Shown piece after piece: positions 45,934-54,058 of a DNA stretch of 64,000 nucleotides; positions within the stretch are counted from its first letter, which is position 1; every line of letters begins with the position of its first letter. This DNA is from Acidobacteriota bacterium. GTDB taxonomy: Bacteria > Acidobacteriota > Terriglobia > Bryobacterales > Bryobacteraceae. The stretch covers positions 103,285-167,284 of the forward strand of contig JAFKEE010000035.1 of assembly GCA_017307505.1 (NCBI GenBank), read 5' to 3'. Below the pieces are notes generated by a model that saw nothing but the letters and a program-made list of their open reading frames with translations, had not been told where the DNA came from and did no database searches. The position numbers and the translations under genes were made by a program.

Positions 45934-46553
45934 CCTTCCAGGAAAAGACCGCCGCCGAGTGGGCGCCCTTCCAGGCACTCCAACCCTATGTCGGAGCCTT
46001 GCGTTGCCGCGGCCCCGCCTCACGGCGCTTCCTCATCCTGCTGCGCGCCTTGCCCGTTCATCTCCTGGGCATCGTGGACGAACCGGCCTGGGCCGATGGA
46101 GCCTTGCGCTCGCCGGACGAGTTCTTCTATCACGACCTCGATCACGCCCGCTACAAGATCCGCGAGGATCTCCTGGCGCTCGGCTTCGACTGCCCGGATG
46201 TAAGCCCAGCTACACCCGTGATCCTCCCCTACGCTCTCGAGCCCATGCGGCACGCCGGCCCCCTTCTCTGGCAGTTGGCTCCGGAGCGGTTGCGCCTCGC
46301 GCGGGCCCTCTTCACGAACCTGGATGACGCGCCGGACCGCCAGCTCGCGCAGGCCGCCGAATGGCTCCTCTTCGAGATCATCCACGAGAAGAGTTTCCCG
46401 CTCGACCGCACGATTCTCGACCGCGAAGTGCAGCGCCCGGAGCACATCGCCAAGCTGCAGAAGAAGCTGTCCGCCGGCTTCTATGAGGAGGCCAGCCCTC
46501 TCGTCTTCGCCCGGTTGCCGGAGGCGCGCGAGTGGCTACTGGGCGTACTGTGA
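45930..46553 (+). CDS. uncharacterised helical protein with H-D-x-D-H and E-x-x-H-E motifs
   Basis: A 207-residue protein from the overlapping GTG at 45930. It appears all-helical. Two motif clusters stand out: 'FFYHDLDHARYKIRED' (His68, Asp69, Asp71, His72, Glu79) and 'LLFEIIHEKSFPLDR' (Glu149, His152, Glu153). Such paired carboxylate/histidine clusters are the kind of ligand set used by non-haem di-iron helical enzymes, so a metalloenzyme is a reasonable guess, but I cannot name a family. It lies between a small unknown protein and a 2-oxoglutarate-type oxygenase, joined to both by GTGA overlaps, so it probably acts with them. Confidence 0.6.
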   Translation: MTFQEKTAAEWAPFQALQPYVGALRCRGPASRRFLILLRALPVHLLGIVDEPAWADGALRSPDEFFYHDLDHARYKIREDLLALGFDCPDVSPATPVILPYALEPMRHAGPLLWQLAPERLRLARALFTNLDDAPDRQLAQAAEWLLFEIIHEKSFPLDRTILDREVQRPEHIAKLQKKLSAGFYEEASPLVFARLPEAREWLLGVL

Positions 46554-47485
46554 CGATTCCTGTCTTTGACTTCTCCGGTCCGCTGAACGCCAGCGAAACA
46601 GCCCGGCTGTACCAGGCCGCTGAAGAGATCGGCTTCTTCCACGCGCGTCATCCTTTGTTCGACGAGCAGCGGTGCAACCAGGCCATCGAACTCGCACGCG
46701 AGTTCTTCACTTTGCCTCCAGCCGAAAAGCAGGAACTGGCCATCGAAAAGTCTGCGCACTTTCGCGGCTACAGTGAAATGCGGAACGCCCGGGATTGGCG
46801 CGAGCAGATCCACTTCGGGCGCGAAGAACCTGCTGGAGCGCACCCCTTATCGGGGCCAAATCTCTGGCCCGCCAGCCCCGGATGGCGCGCGGATCTCCTT
46901 CGCCTGATCGCGGACTTCGAGACCGCCGGCCGCGACATCCTGAACGCAATGTCCGCCGGCTTGGCCCTCTCAGTCAATCAACTCTTACCACTGGACGAAG
47001 CCCCGTACGTTCTGCTGAAGCTCATCCACTACCTGCCTCCGCCGGATGGCCAGCCGCGCTCCGGAGTCGCTTCGCACGTCGACTTCAGTTGGATCACGCT
47101 CCTCCTCCAGGACGACGCCGGCGGCCTCTCCGCCTGCACACCCGAAGGCCGGTGGCAGGACATCCCGCCCATGCCTGGCACCTTGATCGTGAATCTTGGA
47201 GAGATCCTGCAGTTCGTCACCGGAGCCCGGCTGAAAGCCACGCCCCATCGGGTGATGAACCGCACCCGGGATCGCATCTCTCTGCCCTTCTTCCTGAATC
47301 CAGGACTGGACCGCTGGATCGCGCCGGCACCCCTCTCCAGGCGCGGCGCATACTCCGCGGCGCCCGAAGCCGAGCATGTCCACCGCGTCCTGCCCATCTC
47401 GGCGGACATCCCGTTCCAGTACGGTGACGCCGAATGGCGCCGCAAAGGCCTCGGCGTCTGGTGCCGCGAATGCGTGCCCGCATAA
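46550..47485 (+). CDS. isopenicillin-N-synthase-like Fe(II)/2-oxoglutarate-type oxygenase
   Basis: A 311-residue oxygenase with the DIOX_N start 'IPVFDFSGPLNASETARLYQ' and 'GFFHARHPLFDE'. The double-stranded beta-helix core has iron ligands His176, Asp178 ('SHVDFSWITLLLQDDAGGL') and His233 ('TPHRVMN'), plus Arg242/Ser244 ('RISLPFF') for 2-oxoglutarate. Start GTG at 46550, overlapping the previous stop. Members hydroxylate or cyclise small metabolites, but the substrate is unknown. Being fused by overlap to two unrecognised genes suggests they modify one common substrate. Confidence 0.88.
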   Translation: MTIPVFDFSGPLNASETARLYQAAEEIGFFHARHPLFDEQRCNQAIELAREFFTLPPAEKQELAIEKSAHFRGYSEMRNARDWREQIHFGREEPAGAHPLSGPNLWPASPGWRADLLRLIADFETAGRDILNAMSAGLALSVNQLLPLDEAPYVLLKLIHYLPPPDGQPRSGVASHVDFSWITLLLQDDAGGLSACTPEGRWQDIPPMPGTLIVNLGEILQFVTGARLKATPHRVMNRTRDRISLPFFLNPGLDRWIAPAPLSRRGAYSAAPEAEHVHRVLPISADIPFQYGDAEWRRKGLGVWCRECVPA

Positions 47486-47551
47486 GAATCGCGGCAAGAC
47501 ATTGTCGATCTGAGCTATTTCTCGATTTCAATTTCTGATAATCTCCATTCA

Positions 47552-49123
47552 ATGCACAATCGTGCGCCTGCATTTCTGACCAATCTCCTCTCTCTTTGCG
47601 CCTTCAGCACCCTTCTACCCGCCCAGACCGCCGGATCCCTCAGCGGCCTCGCCACCCATTCCTTCACCGGAGAACCAGTCCCAGGCGTCCAGATTCACCT
47701 TCATCGCGTCAGCGCTGACAGGAGCTCCGACCGCCAATCCACCTCCGACGACCAGGGCCGCTACCACATTGCTGAGCTGACACCCGGCCGCTACGAGTTC
47801 ACCACGACAAAGACCGGCTTCGTTTCTCAGCGCCAGATCATCCAGGTTGTCAGCAGTTCCACGAAGGTGGACACCCGCCTCATCCCTCATGCCCAGGTCT
47901 CCGGCCGCGTCACCCTCGGACCCGAACGCCCGGCCCCAGGCGTCCCAGTCGAGATCCGCAAACGCGGTGGCCGGCCCCGTCTGACGGCAATCACGGCTGC
48001 CGACGGCAGCTATACGTTCAATGCGCTGGAACCCGGCCGCTACCTGCTCAGCGCCGGCGGGCGCAGCGCCGCCCTGCGGAAACTCTCCGGCTACACGCCG
48101 GCCCAGTCGTCCGCTCTCGACAACAAGCCCACCACCTGGGCGCCCGTATTCTTTCCCGACGGTCCCAGCCCCGCCGAAGCGCAGCCGCTCGTCGTCACCG
48201 GAGGCGTGTCGCTCAACGGTTACAATCTTCAGCTCCGCCAGGTCCCCGCGCATCGAATTCACGGTGTAGTCGTGGACGATCGCGGAGAACCAGCAGGCGG
48301 AGCAGCCCTGGAGCTCTTCAGTTCCGACCGGTGGTTCGGGTCGGAGTATGAGACCGTCGCTAGACCGGACGGCAGCTTTGAGTTGGATGGCGTGCGAGAG
48401 GGTGACTGGACACTGCGCGCCTCCGCCGTGCGCGGTACTCACGCCCTCAAAGGCAACCTGCAATTCGCGGTTTCCAAAATGGATTCTCCGGCCCTTCGCC
48501 TGGAATTAACGCCCCCGTTCGCTCTCGATGGCTTCGTCGATCGGGACGAGCCAAGAGACAAGGAAGGCAAGCGGCTGGTCAGTGGAATCTATCTCAGCGC
48601 GCAGGATGGCGGAGAGGATCTTGGGCCGAAGTTCCATCAGCAGAACGGCCAGTTCCGGTTCGATGCCGTCTATCCCGGCCGCTACCGCATCCAGCCCGTA
48701 GGCTTCCTTCCCGGCTGGTACCTGGATGCGGTGTACGTCGGAAGCCACGAGGTGCTCAAGGGAATAGTCGACCTGCGTCCGGAAAACCCGCCCATCCGCA
48801 TCGTCTACCTGCCCAAGGCGGGTCGAGCGCGCGGCCAGGTGGACAAAGGAGCCGCGGCCCACGTCTACATGCTGCCTGCCGAGGAAGAACTCTGGGACAG
48901 CCAGTTCATCCGCTACGCGCAGGCGGATTCGGCCGGCCGCTTCGAGGTCGGTAGCCTGCGGCCGGGCGAGTACATTGCCTTCGCTTTCGCCGAACGGCAG
49001 GAGACCGACGAACTCTCCGATCCCGCCCTCGTCCGGCCCCTGCTCATCCAGGGAACTCGAGTCTCCATCCGCCGCGGCGAAGTGGCCGAGCTCAATGTGA
49101 AACTCATCCCAGGCGGTCTGTAG
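47552..49123 (+). CDS. secreted protein with carboxypeptidase-regulatory-like domains, 523 aa
   Basis: A signal peptide ending near 'LLPAQTAG' is followed by repeated CarboxypepD_reg/CNA-B-type beta-sandwich units: 'GEPVPGVQIHLHRV' with 'LTPGRYEFTTTKTGF', then 'APGVPVEIRKRGG' with 'LEPGRYLLSAGG', and further 'PGRYRIQPVGFLPGWYLDAV' and 'LRPGEYIAFAFAE'. At least five such units appear. These domains are widespread in secreted acidobacterial proteins of unknown role; there is no catalytic domain. It is 66 bases after the oxygenase gene but with its own leader, so co-transcription is uncertain. Confidence 0.8.
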   Translation: MHNRAPAFLTNLLSLCAFSTLLPAQTAGSLSGLATHSFTGEPVPGVQIHLHRVSADRSSDRQSTSDDQGRYHIAELTPGRYEFTTTKTGFVSQRQIIQVVSSSTKVDTRLIPHAQVSGRVTLGPERPAPGVPVEIRKRGGRPRLTAITAADGSYTFNALEPGRYLLSAGGRSAALRKLSGYTPAQSSALDNKPTTWAPVFFPDGPSPAEAQPLVVTGGVSLNGYNLQLRQVPAHRIHGVVVDDRGEPAGGAALELFSSDRWFGSEYETVARPDGSFELDGVREGDWTLRASAVRGTHALKGNLQFAVSKMDSPALRLELTPPFALDGFVDRDEPRDKEGKRLVSGIYLSAQDGGEDLGPKFHQQNGQFRFDAVYPGRYRIQPVGFLPGWYLDAVYVGSHEVLKGIVDLRPENPPIRIVYLPKAGRARGQVDKGAAAHVYMLPAEEELWDSQFIRYAQADSAGRFEVGSLRPGEYIAFAFAERQETDELSDPALVRPLLIQGTRVSIRRGEVAELNVKLIPGGL

Positions 49124-49472
49124 CGCCGGCCTCCCGGCCCCTGCGATCCAGTCTGCGAGTTCCGCGCAATCTCGGCAGAGCGACGGACCGGCCTCGGCAC
49201 ACTACAGCCTTGCAGGCAAAAACAGGCTTTCACTTTCACCGCACCGGGACCATCTCCACCCAGGCCTTTCTCGGAAGCCGGCCTCCGGCGTTTTCCGAGC
49301 ACTCTTCCGCGGCAGCCCGTAGAAACACCAACCATTCCAGACAGTTTCCCGGACGTGCTACCCCACCCCGATTGCTTACCCCCTTCTGCCGTCATCCGGG
49401 TTCGTTCCTAAGGTGAGTTGCTGATGGAACCATTGAGTGGTTTTCGGTGACTATGGCTTAAAGAGAAGATTC
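49124..49472. other. intergenic, no gene seen
   Basis: About 350 bases of GC-rich sequence without a convincing coding frame. A ribosome site AGAGAAGA lies just before the ATG at 49473. No promoter hexamers or repeats stood out. Confidence 0.4.
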
Positions 49473-51017
49473 ATGAGTATTCCGGCTCGGATTTTACGCT
49501 GGTATTTTGGCCTTTCGGCCTTTTTATTGATCCTTGGGAGCCTCCAGGTCGGCTATAGCCTCTGGCCAATCCTCACCCATTCGGTGCGCATTCGCGGCCG
49601 ATTTCCAGGCTCCATCCTGCTTTTGCTCTATTTCTTCACCGCGGGCCTCATCGCTGGCATCGCCTGGTGGCAGATGAAGCGAGGTCGCCGGTTCGCCGGC
49701 CGCTGGGCTGTCGCCGCCTCTGTCTTTCACTTCCTCGTTCTGCCCATCGGCCCCATCGTGACCATCGCCGGTCTCGCCGTGTTTCTGCGCAGGAAGCAGA
49801 GAGAGGCAGTCCAGGTGGAGCAACCGCCCGAGCACACACCGAAACCCGGCGATGGTACCTCGAAATATTCGCAGGCGGCCTTCTCGATTATCTCTTGGGG
49901 ATTCGCCTTCGCCGGCTTCCGCTGGGTCGACCAGTTGGCCGCGGCACGGGGCCTGACGCAATTCCAGGGCTGGCTCACAGGGCTCACCATGCTGCCCTTG
50001 GCCATCTTCCTCTCAGTCCTCTTCCACGAACTCGGGCACGCGCTGGGCGCCTGGGCCTCGGATTTCCAGGTCAGGATGCTGCGCGTTGGTCCTCTCGCCC
50101 TGGCCAAACTCGAGGGCAAATGGCGCATGGAATTGACGTCTCAACCGGGCGGGGCCACCGGTGCGTTCCCCACAAAGACAAAGGGAATCCGCTCCGGAAC
50201 ATTGTTCATGATCGCCTGCGGACCGGCCGCCTCGTTTGTCAGCGGCGTCATCTGCCTGGTGCTGTTCCTGTCGGCGCGGAACTCACCCTGGCAGGCCGCC
50301 TGGGACCTGCTCGGCACGCTCACCGTGCTATGCCTCATCGACTCCGTCGCCAATCTGCTGCCCATCGGCACGGCAAATGGCGGCTACTCCGATGGAGCGC
50401 GGCTTTGGCAACTGGCCTTGAACGGCACCTGGAGCCAGCGGATCCTCTTCCAGTTCTATACGGGCCTCTCCGTCACATCCGATCTCTCTCCAGCGGACTG
50501 GCCCACCCACCTCGTGGAGGAGTGCGCTCGAGTGGACGAAGGCTCCGCGGGCGATCCGGGCTCGATCATGCTGGCCCATGCTCATTTCAAGATCCGGGAG
50601 GAAGAAGAGCGCGCACGGCACTATTACGATCTGATGGTTCAGCATGCTCCGCAGTGGCCGCAACCGGTGGTCAACCAGGCCGCGCCCGACTTCGCCTTCT
50701 ACGAGGCTGTCTACAAGGGCGATCCCGGCACGGCACGAGTTTGGCTGGAGCGCTTCAAGGACAAAACACTGTCGGACTATTGGCGCGCGCAGGCGGCGAT
50801 CGATGGGGCCGCGGGCGAACTCGAGCAGGGTCGCTCCGCCTGGTACAAGGGCTGGAGCATGGTGCTGCAATCACCGCCCAGAGGGTCCCGTCTCCTGGAC
50901 GAGCACGATTTCCGGTTGATGGCCGAACGCTGGTGGCCCGACCTGGTAAGCCTCGTCCCGGCACGCCGCACCGCCCGAACCCAGGCACTGGCGGATCCCG
51001 AGACGGTAGCGGTCTAA
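49473..51017 (+). CDS. M50-family (site-2-type) membrane metalloprotease
   Basis: A 514-residue multi-span membrane protein. Two N-terminal spans and a charged loop precede the catalytic core. The zinc motif 'LFHELGHALG' has His185, Glu186 and His189, and the third ligand is Asp307 in 'ANGGYSDGARLW', matching the N/D-x-x-P-x-x-x-x-D-G motif of M50 enzymes. Site-2 proteases cut membrane-embedded regulators such as anti-sigma factors. The C-terminal ~150 residues are a soluble TPR-like helical domain ('EEEERARHYYDLMVQHAPQW'). An ECF/anti-sigma operon lies 1.7 kb downstream, but a link is only speculation. Start ATG at 49473 with AGAGAAGA upstream. Confidence 0.88.
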   Translation: MSIPARILRWYFGLSAFLLILGSLQVGYSLWPILTHSVRIRGRFPGSILLLLYFFTAGLIAGIAWWQMKRGRRFAGRWAVAASVFHFLVLPIGPIVTIAGLAVFLRRKQREAVQVEQPPEHTPKPGDGTSKYSQAAFSIISWGFAFAGFRWVDQLAAARGLTQFQGWLTGLTMLPLAIFLSVLFHELGHALGAWASDFQVRMLRVGPLALAKLEGKWRMELTSQPGGATGAFPTKTKGIRSGTLFMIACGPAASFVSGVICLVLFLSARNSPWQAAWDLLGTLTVLCLIDSVANLLPIGTANGGYSDGARLWQLALNGTWSQRILFQFYTGLSVTSDLSPADWPTHLVEECARVDEGSAGDPGSIMLAHAHFKIREEEERARHYYDLMVQHAPQWPQPVVNQAAPDFAFYEAVYKGDPGTARVWLERFKDKTLSDYWRAQAAIDGAAGELEQGRSAWYKGWSMVLQSPPRGSRLLDEHDFRLMAERWWPDLVSLVPARRTARTQALADPETVAV

Positions 51018-51129
51018 GGCCTCCTCCAAGCAACCGGCTCTATTCGAACGGTTCTACCCGATCGCTTCGGTTCGCTCGGTTCGCTCGGTTCGCTTCGCTT
51101 GGCTCGCTTCGGATGGATCGCGTCGGATG

Positions 51130-51199
51130 GTTCGGTTCGATCCGTCCGTTTGCATCGATTCGATCCGTTCGGTTCGATCCGTCCGTTTGCATCGATTCG
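51130..51199. repeat. 33-base direct repeat, two copies, in TTCG-rich tract
   Basis: 51130-51162 and 51167-51199 are identical over 33 bases with a 37-base period. They sit in a longer (about 51040-51240) low-complexity tract made of degenerate TTCGNTTCG/TTCGATCCG-like steps, directly after the protease stop. No gene fits. The tract looks like a slippage-prone repeat. Confidence 0.75.
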
Positions 51200-51251
51200 G
51201 TTTGACCTGTTCAGTTCGAATTACTCTGCTCGAACGACATGACCGGAATAG

Positions 51252-51428
51252 CCTCCCCCAGCATTACCCCCGGCGCCAGCCGGGGGCCCGCCCCAATCCC
51301 AGCGTCGACCCCACCATCCCAACGACAGCCTTCTCCAACATCGGAAACCGCCTCCTCCAGCATTCCCTCCGGCATTGCCGGAGGCCCGCCCCAACCCCAA
51401 CGCCGGCCCCACCACCCGAACGAAAACC
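51252..51428. repeat. two related palindrome-bearing repeat units
   Basis: Two units, 51252-51330 and 51351-51428 (99-base period), are clearly similar over about 78 bases. Each has a strong GC hairpin: CCCCCGGC-GCCA-GCCGGGGG (51267-51286) and CCTCCGGC-ATT-GCCGGAGG (51366-51384). The two stems differ but keep pairing, suggesting the structure is what is maintained. REP-like elements are one explanation. Confidence 0.65.
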
Positions 51429-51591
51429 ACCCCCGCCCGCCCCAAGCCCACCCTTCGCCCTCACTTCTAACCTCAACAAGCGAACAGAAAGAGCAGCTCC
51501 CCACAGAAAAGGAAACCATTGTAAGAACTGTGAACATTTAGATAGACGGGCTCAGGGAATTGGGGTACGCTCGGCTTCCAGAGGCAGACGC

Positions 51592-52167
51592 ATGAATCGT
51601 TGCAGAGCGCTGTTGCTCTTAGCCGTAATGACCTCCGTTTGGGGACAGGAAGCGAAACCCCAGCGAACGCCCGATGTGCCCTTTGTTCCCACCACAGACG
51701 CCGCAGTGGCAGAGATGTTGAAACTCGGCGATGTGAAGAAGGGTGACGTCGTCTACGATCTCGGCTGCGGCGACGGCCGCATCGTCATCGCGGCAGCCAA
51801 AGCCGGAGCCCGCGGAGTGGGCCTCGACATCAACCCCGTCCGCATCGCCGAAGCCAAGGCAAACGCCAAAAAGGCCGGAGTCGAGGACCAGGTCCGCTTC
51901 GAGGAACAGGATCTCTTCCAGGCCGACGTTCGCGAGGCGACGGTTGTCACTCTGTTCCTCCTGCAGAGCGTCAACTTGAAACTGCGGCCCAAACTGCTCG
52001 CCGATCTCAAACCAGGAACCCGGGTCGTGTCCAATACCTTCGACATGGGCGACTGGAAACCGGTGAAAGAGATCACCGTAGGCAACGACGAGGACACGGA
52101 GGCCTATCTCAGCAAGCGCCTCTACCTGTGGATCGTGCCGGAGAAGCCGGCCACTCCAGCGAACTAA
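51592..52167 (+). CDS. SAM-dependent methyltransferase with N-terminal signal peptide
   Basis: A 191-residue class I methyltransferase: 'VVYDLGCGDGRIVIAAAKAG' (motif I), 'GVGLDINPVRIAEAKANA', and 'VRFEEQDLFQADV'. It begins with 'MNRCRALLLLAVMTSVWGQE', a typical Sec signal, so the enzyme appears to be exported or membrane-tethered, odd for a SAM-using enzyme. The ATG at 51592 is the natural start; the frame upstream runs into the repeat units. The substrate is unknown. Similar signal-bearing methyltransferases are seen in some soil bacteria, from general recollection only. Confidence 0.8.
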   Translation: MNRCRALLLLAVMTSVWGQEAKPQRTPDVPFVPTTDAAVAEMLKLGDVKKGDVVYDLGCGDGRIVIAAAKAGARGVGLDINPVRIAEAKANAKKAGVEDQVRFEEQDLFQADVREATVVTLFLLQSVNLKLRPKLLADLKPGTRVVSNTFDMGDWKPVKEITVGNDEDTEAYLSKRLYLWIVPEKPATPAN

Positions 52168-52756
52168 AGAACGAACGCCCGCCTCGCCCGGCCAGCCCCC
52201 CGCGGCTCCTAAGCCTGCACCGGATTGCACCCGCCCTGGCGGCTCACCCCTGCCAGCGGTAGGATTCGCACTATGGCTTCAGCAAACGCCGCCCGCCTGT
52301 CCAGATCAGGCATCAGCCGCGGCAGACCCCAATTGGGTATCTCCGCAGCCAACTGGGCTCAACCACGACAGTCGATCTGAAAAAGCCCCAACAGCAGGCG
52401 ATCTATTTCACGAAAGCGGGATTAGCGAGGACCCGGACCGCCCCCAATACGGCTCCGCCACGATCGGAAGCGAATATCAATCGTTCCATCCCGCACGACG
52501 GAACCGCCCGCACCCTGATTTCCCTCTCGCGGCAGGAACGTCCGTCTGCTTCACAGCCCCCGGCTTTCTCCCATGTACCAAATTGCATTCCAGGAACTGT
52601 TCGGATCGGTAGACAAACAAATAAACCAATTTGGGTGAAACAATCCTGCGCAGCGGCCTGCGCCGCCCAATCCATGTCCGGCTGCCCGGCAACAGCGAGA
52701 AATCCACTCAAACATGTTCGGAGTGTGGATTATAATGTGTCCACCGCGTTTATTAC
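52168..52756. promoter_or_regulatory. intergenic, no gene seen; TATAAT before the sigma factor gene
   Basis: 590 bases without a convincing gene. A perfect TATAAT (52731-52736) lies 20 bases before the ATG of the sigma factor, but no matching -35 is found at the usual distance and no Shine-Dalgarno is evident. Stretches around 52600-52640 are lower in GC than the flanks. Confidence 0.45.
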
Positions 52757-53308
52757 ATGGAAGCAGATCAGCTAACCGGACTGACGGACGACGCACTGGT
52801 ACAGCAGTTCAAGGTGACGGGCGAGCCAGCGTTCTTCGGCGAGATCTTCAGGCGCCACCGGGCGTGGATTTTCCGCGCCTGCCTGGCCATTCTTCGCAAC
52901 CGGGATGCTGCGGCGGATCAGACGCAATCAACATTCCTGAAGGCTCTGGAGGGAATACACGGATTTTCGGGTGGGAACTTGCGGGCGTGGCTCACCACCA
53001 TCGCCAAACACCAGTCCATTAGTTACATCAGGGCTAAGAATCGCGGTCCCCAGTTGTTGGGGGAAGAGCAATTTCCTGAAGTTTCGTCCTCAGTGTTTGA
53101 GGATCTCGCCCGGCACGCCTCCATCGACGAACTCTTCGCTCCTTTGAATGAACCGCAGAGACGGTGCGTTAAGCTATTTCGCTTTAACGGTCTCACCTAC
53201 GAGGAGATTGCCGAGTTCACCGGAATGGATGCAGGTGCTGTCAGGTCGCATATCCAGAATGGGATGAAGCGCATGCGACGGTCTCAGGCACAATCGGAGA
53301 ACAAATAG
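52757..53308 (+). CDS. ECF-type RNA polymerase sigma factor
   Basis: A 183-residue sigma-70-family protein. Region 2: 'FGEIFRRHRAWIFRACLAIL' and 'DAAADQTQSTFLKALEGIHG', with 'GGNLRAWLTTIAKHQSISYI' at the end. Region 4: 'PLNEPQRRCVKLFRFNGLTY' and 'EEIAEFTGMDAGAVRSHIQN'. No sigma-3 or N-terminal region, so ECF type. The partner anti-sigma gene starts three bases after its stop, and a CHAT protease gene follows, which together define a signalling operon. Confidence 0.92.
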   Translation: MEADQLTGLTDDALVQQFKVTGEPAFFGEIFRRHRAWIFRACLAILRNRDAAADQTQSTFLKALEGIHGFSGGNLRAWLTTIAKHQSISYIRAKNRGPQLLGEEQFPEVSSSVFEDLARHASIDELFAPLNEPQRRCVKLFRFNGLTYEEIAEFTGMDAGAVRSHIQNGMKRMRRSQAQSENK

Positions 53309-53311
53309 TCT

Positions 53312-54049
53312 ATGCGGCAGAAGTTCCAATGCCCGGACATTCATGTGCTGGACCAGTTCGTCGCCCGGCGGTTGGATGCGAGCGCCGAAGAAAGTTTCCA
53401 GCGCCACCTGGCCGTCTGCGGGCTGTGTGAAGAGCTGGTGGAGCGGCTGCGGGACTTCGATCGCGAGGCCACCTCCCTCTCGCCGGAACCAGACTGGACG
53501 GCGATGGAAGCCCGCCTGGAGCAGGCCTGCCGCGGCCGGTCCACTGCAACCGCAAAGCCGAATCTCGCCCCGGTCAGATGGTGGCAGCGATCGCCCCTGA
53601 TACCCGTGTTCGGCTATACACTCGCAGCCGCCTTGGTGTACCCGGCATGGCTTGGCTGGACCCGCAAGGCTCCTCAGCCGCCGGCACCTGCGCCCGTCCC
53701 TCAGGCCCGTGCCTTCGTGGGCGCTGCGGCCCGGGTCCTGGATTTCAACACCGTGCGCGGCGATCAATCGCCGGCGGCCTTGGAAGCGCGCCCCGGTGTA
53801 AACACAGCGGCGCTTTTATTCTTCCTGCCGGTAGGACCGCAAGCACGGCTGACGGCCGAGATCGTCGATGGGAGCGGAGCCGTGGCAGCGTCGATCGGCG
53901 AGATTTCGAGCTACGACCGCAATGGAAACTTCTGCGTGGTGGTCGCCATGGACGGCTGGGCGCCGGGTCAATACCGGTTGGTGGTCCATCCCCAACCAGG
54001 CACCGGCCAGGCCGGCCTGCCGCGCACATTCCCATTTATAGTCCGGTAG
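53312..54049 (+). CDS. membrane anti-sigma-factor-like protein with zinc-type Cys/His motif
   Basis: A 245-residue protein. The N-terminal domain has 'RHLAVCGLCEELVERL' with His32, Cys36 and Cys39 (H-x3-C-x2-C) plus Cys7, the signature of zinc-binding anti-sigma domains. A single membrane span runs about residues 95-116 ('LIPVFGYTLAAALVYPAWLG'). The C-terminal ~110 residues, outside the cytoplasm, look like a beta-sandwich ('LTAEIVDGSGAVAASIGEIS', 'APGQYRLVVHPQ'). The expected job is to hold the adjacent sigma factor until an outside signal triggers release. The gene follows the sigma factor by three bases and precedes the CHAT gene by nine. Confidence 0.88.
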   Translation: MRQKFQCPDIHVLDQFVARRLDASAEESFQRHLAVCGLCEELVERLRDFDREATSLSPEPDWTAMEARLEQACRGRSTATAKPNLAPVRWWQRSPLIPVFGYTLAAALVYPAWLGWTRKAPQPPAPAPVPQARAFVGAAARVLDFNTVRGDQSPAALEARPGVNTAALLFFLPVGPQARLTAEIVDGSGAVAASIGEISSYDRNGNFCVVVAMDGWAPGQYRLVVHPQPGTGQAGLPRTFPFIVR

Positions 54050-54058
54050 GAGCCAAAA

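Noticed and set aside
49667..51205. 512-codon plus-strand frame overlapping the M50 protease
   Set aside because: The protease frame has the HELGH and DG motifs; this one is Arg/Pro-rich and ends in the repeat tract.
49473..53308. M50 protease as part of the sigma/anti-sigma operon
   Set aside because: Separated by 1.7 kb including repeats, a methyltransferase gene and a 590-base gap; kept only as speculation.
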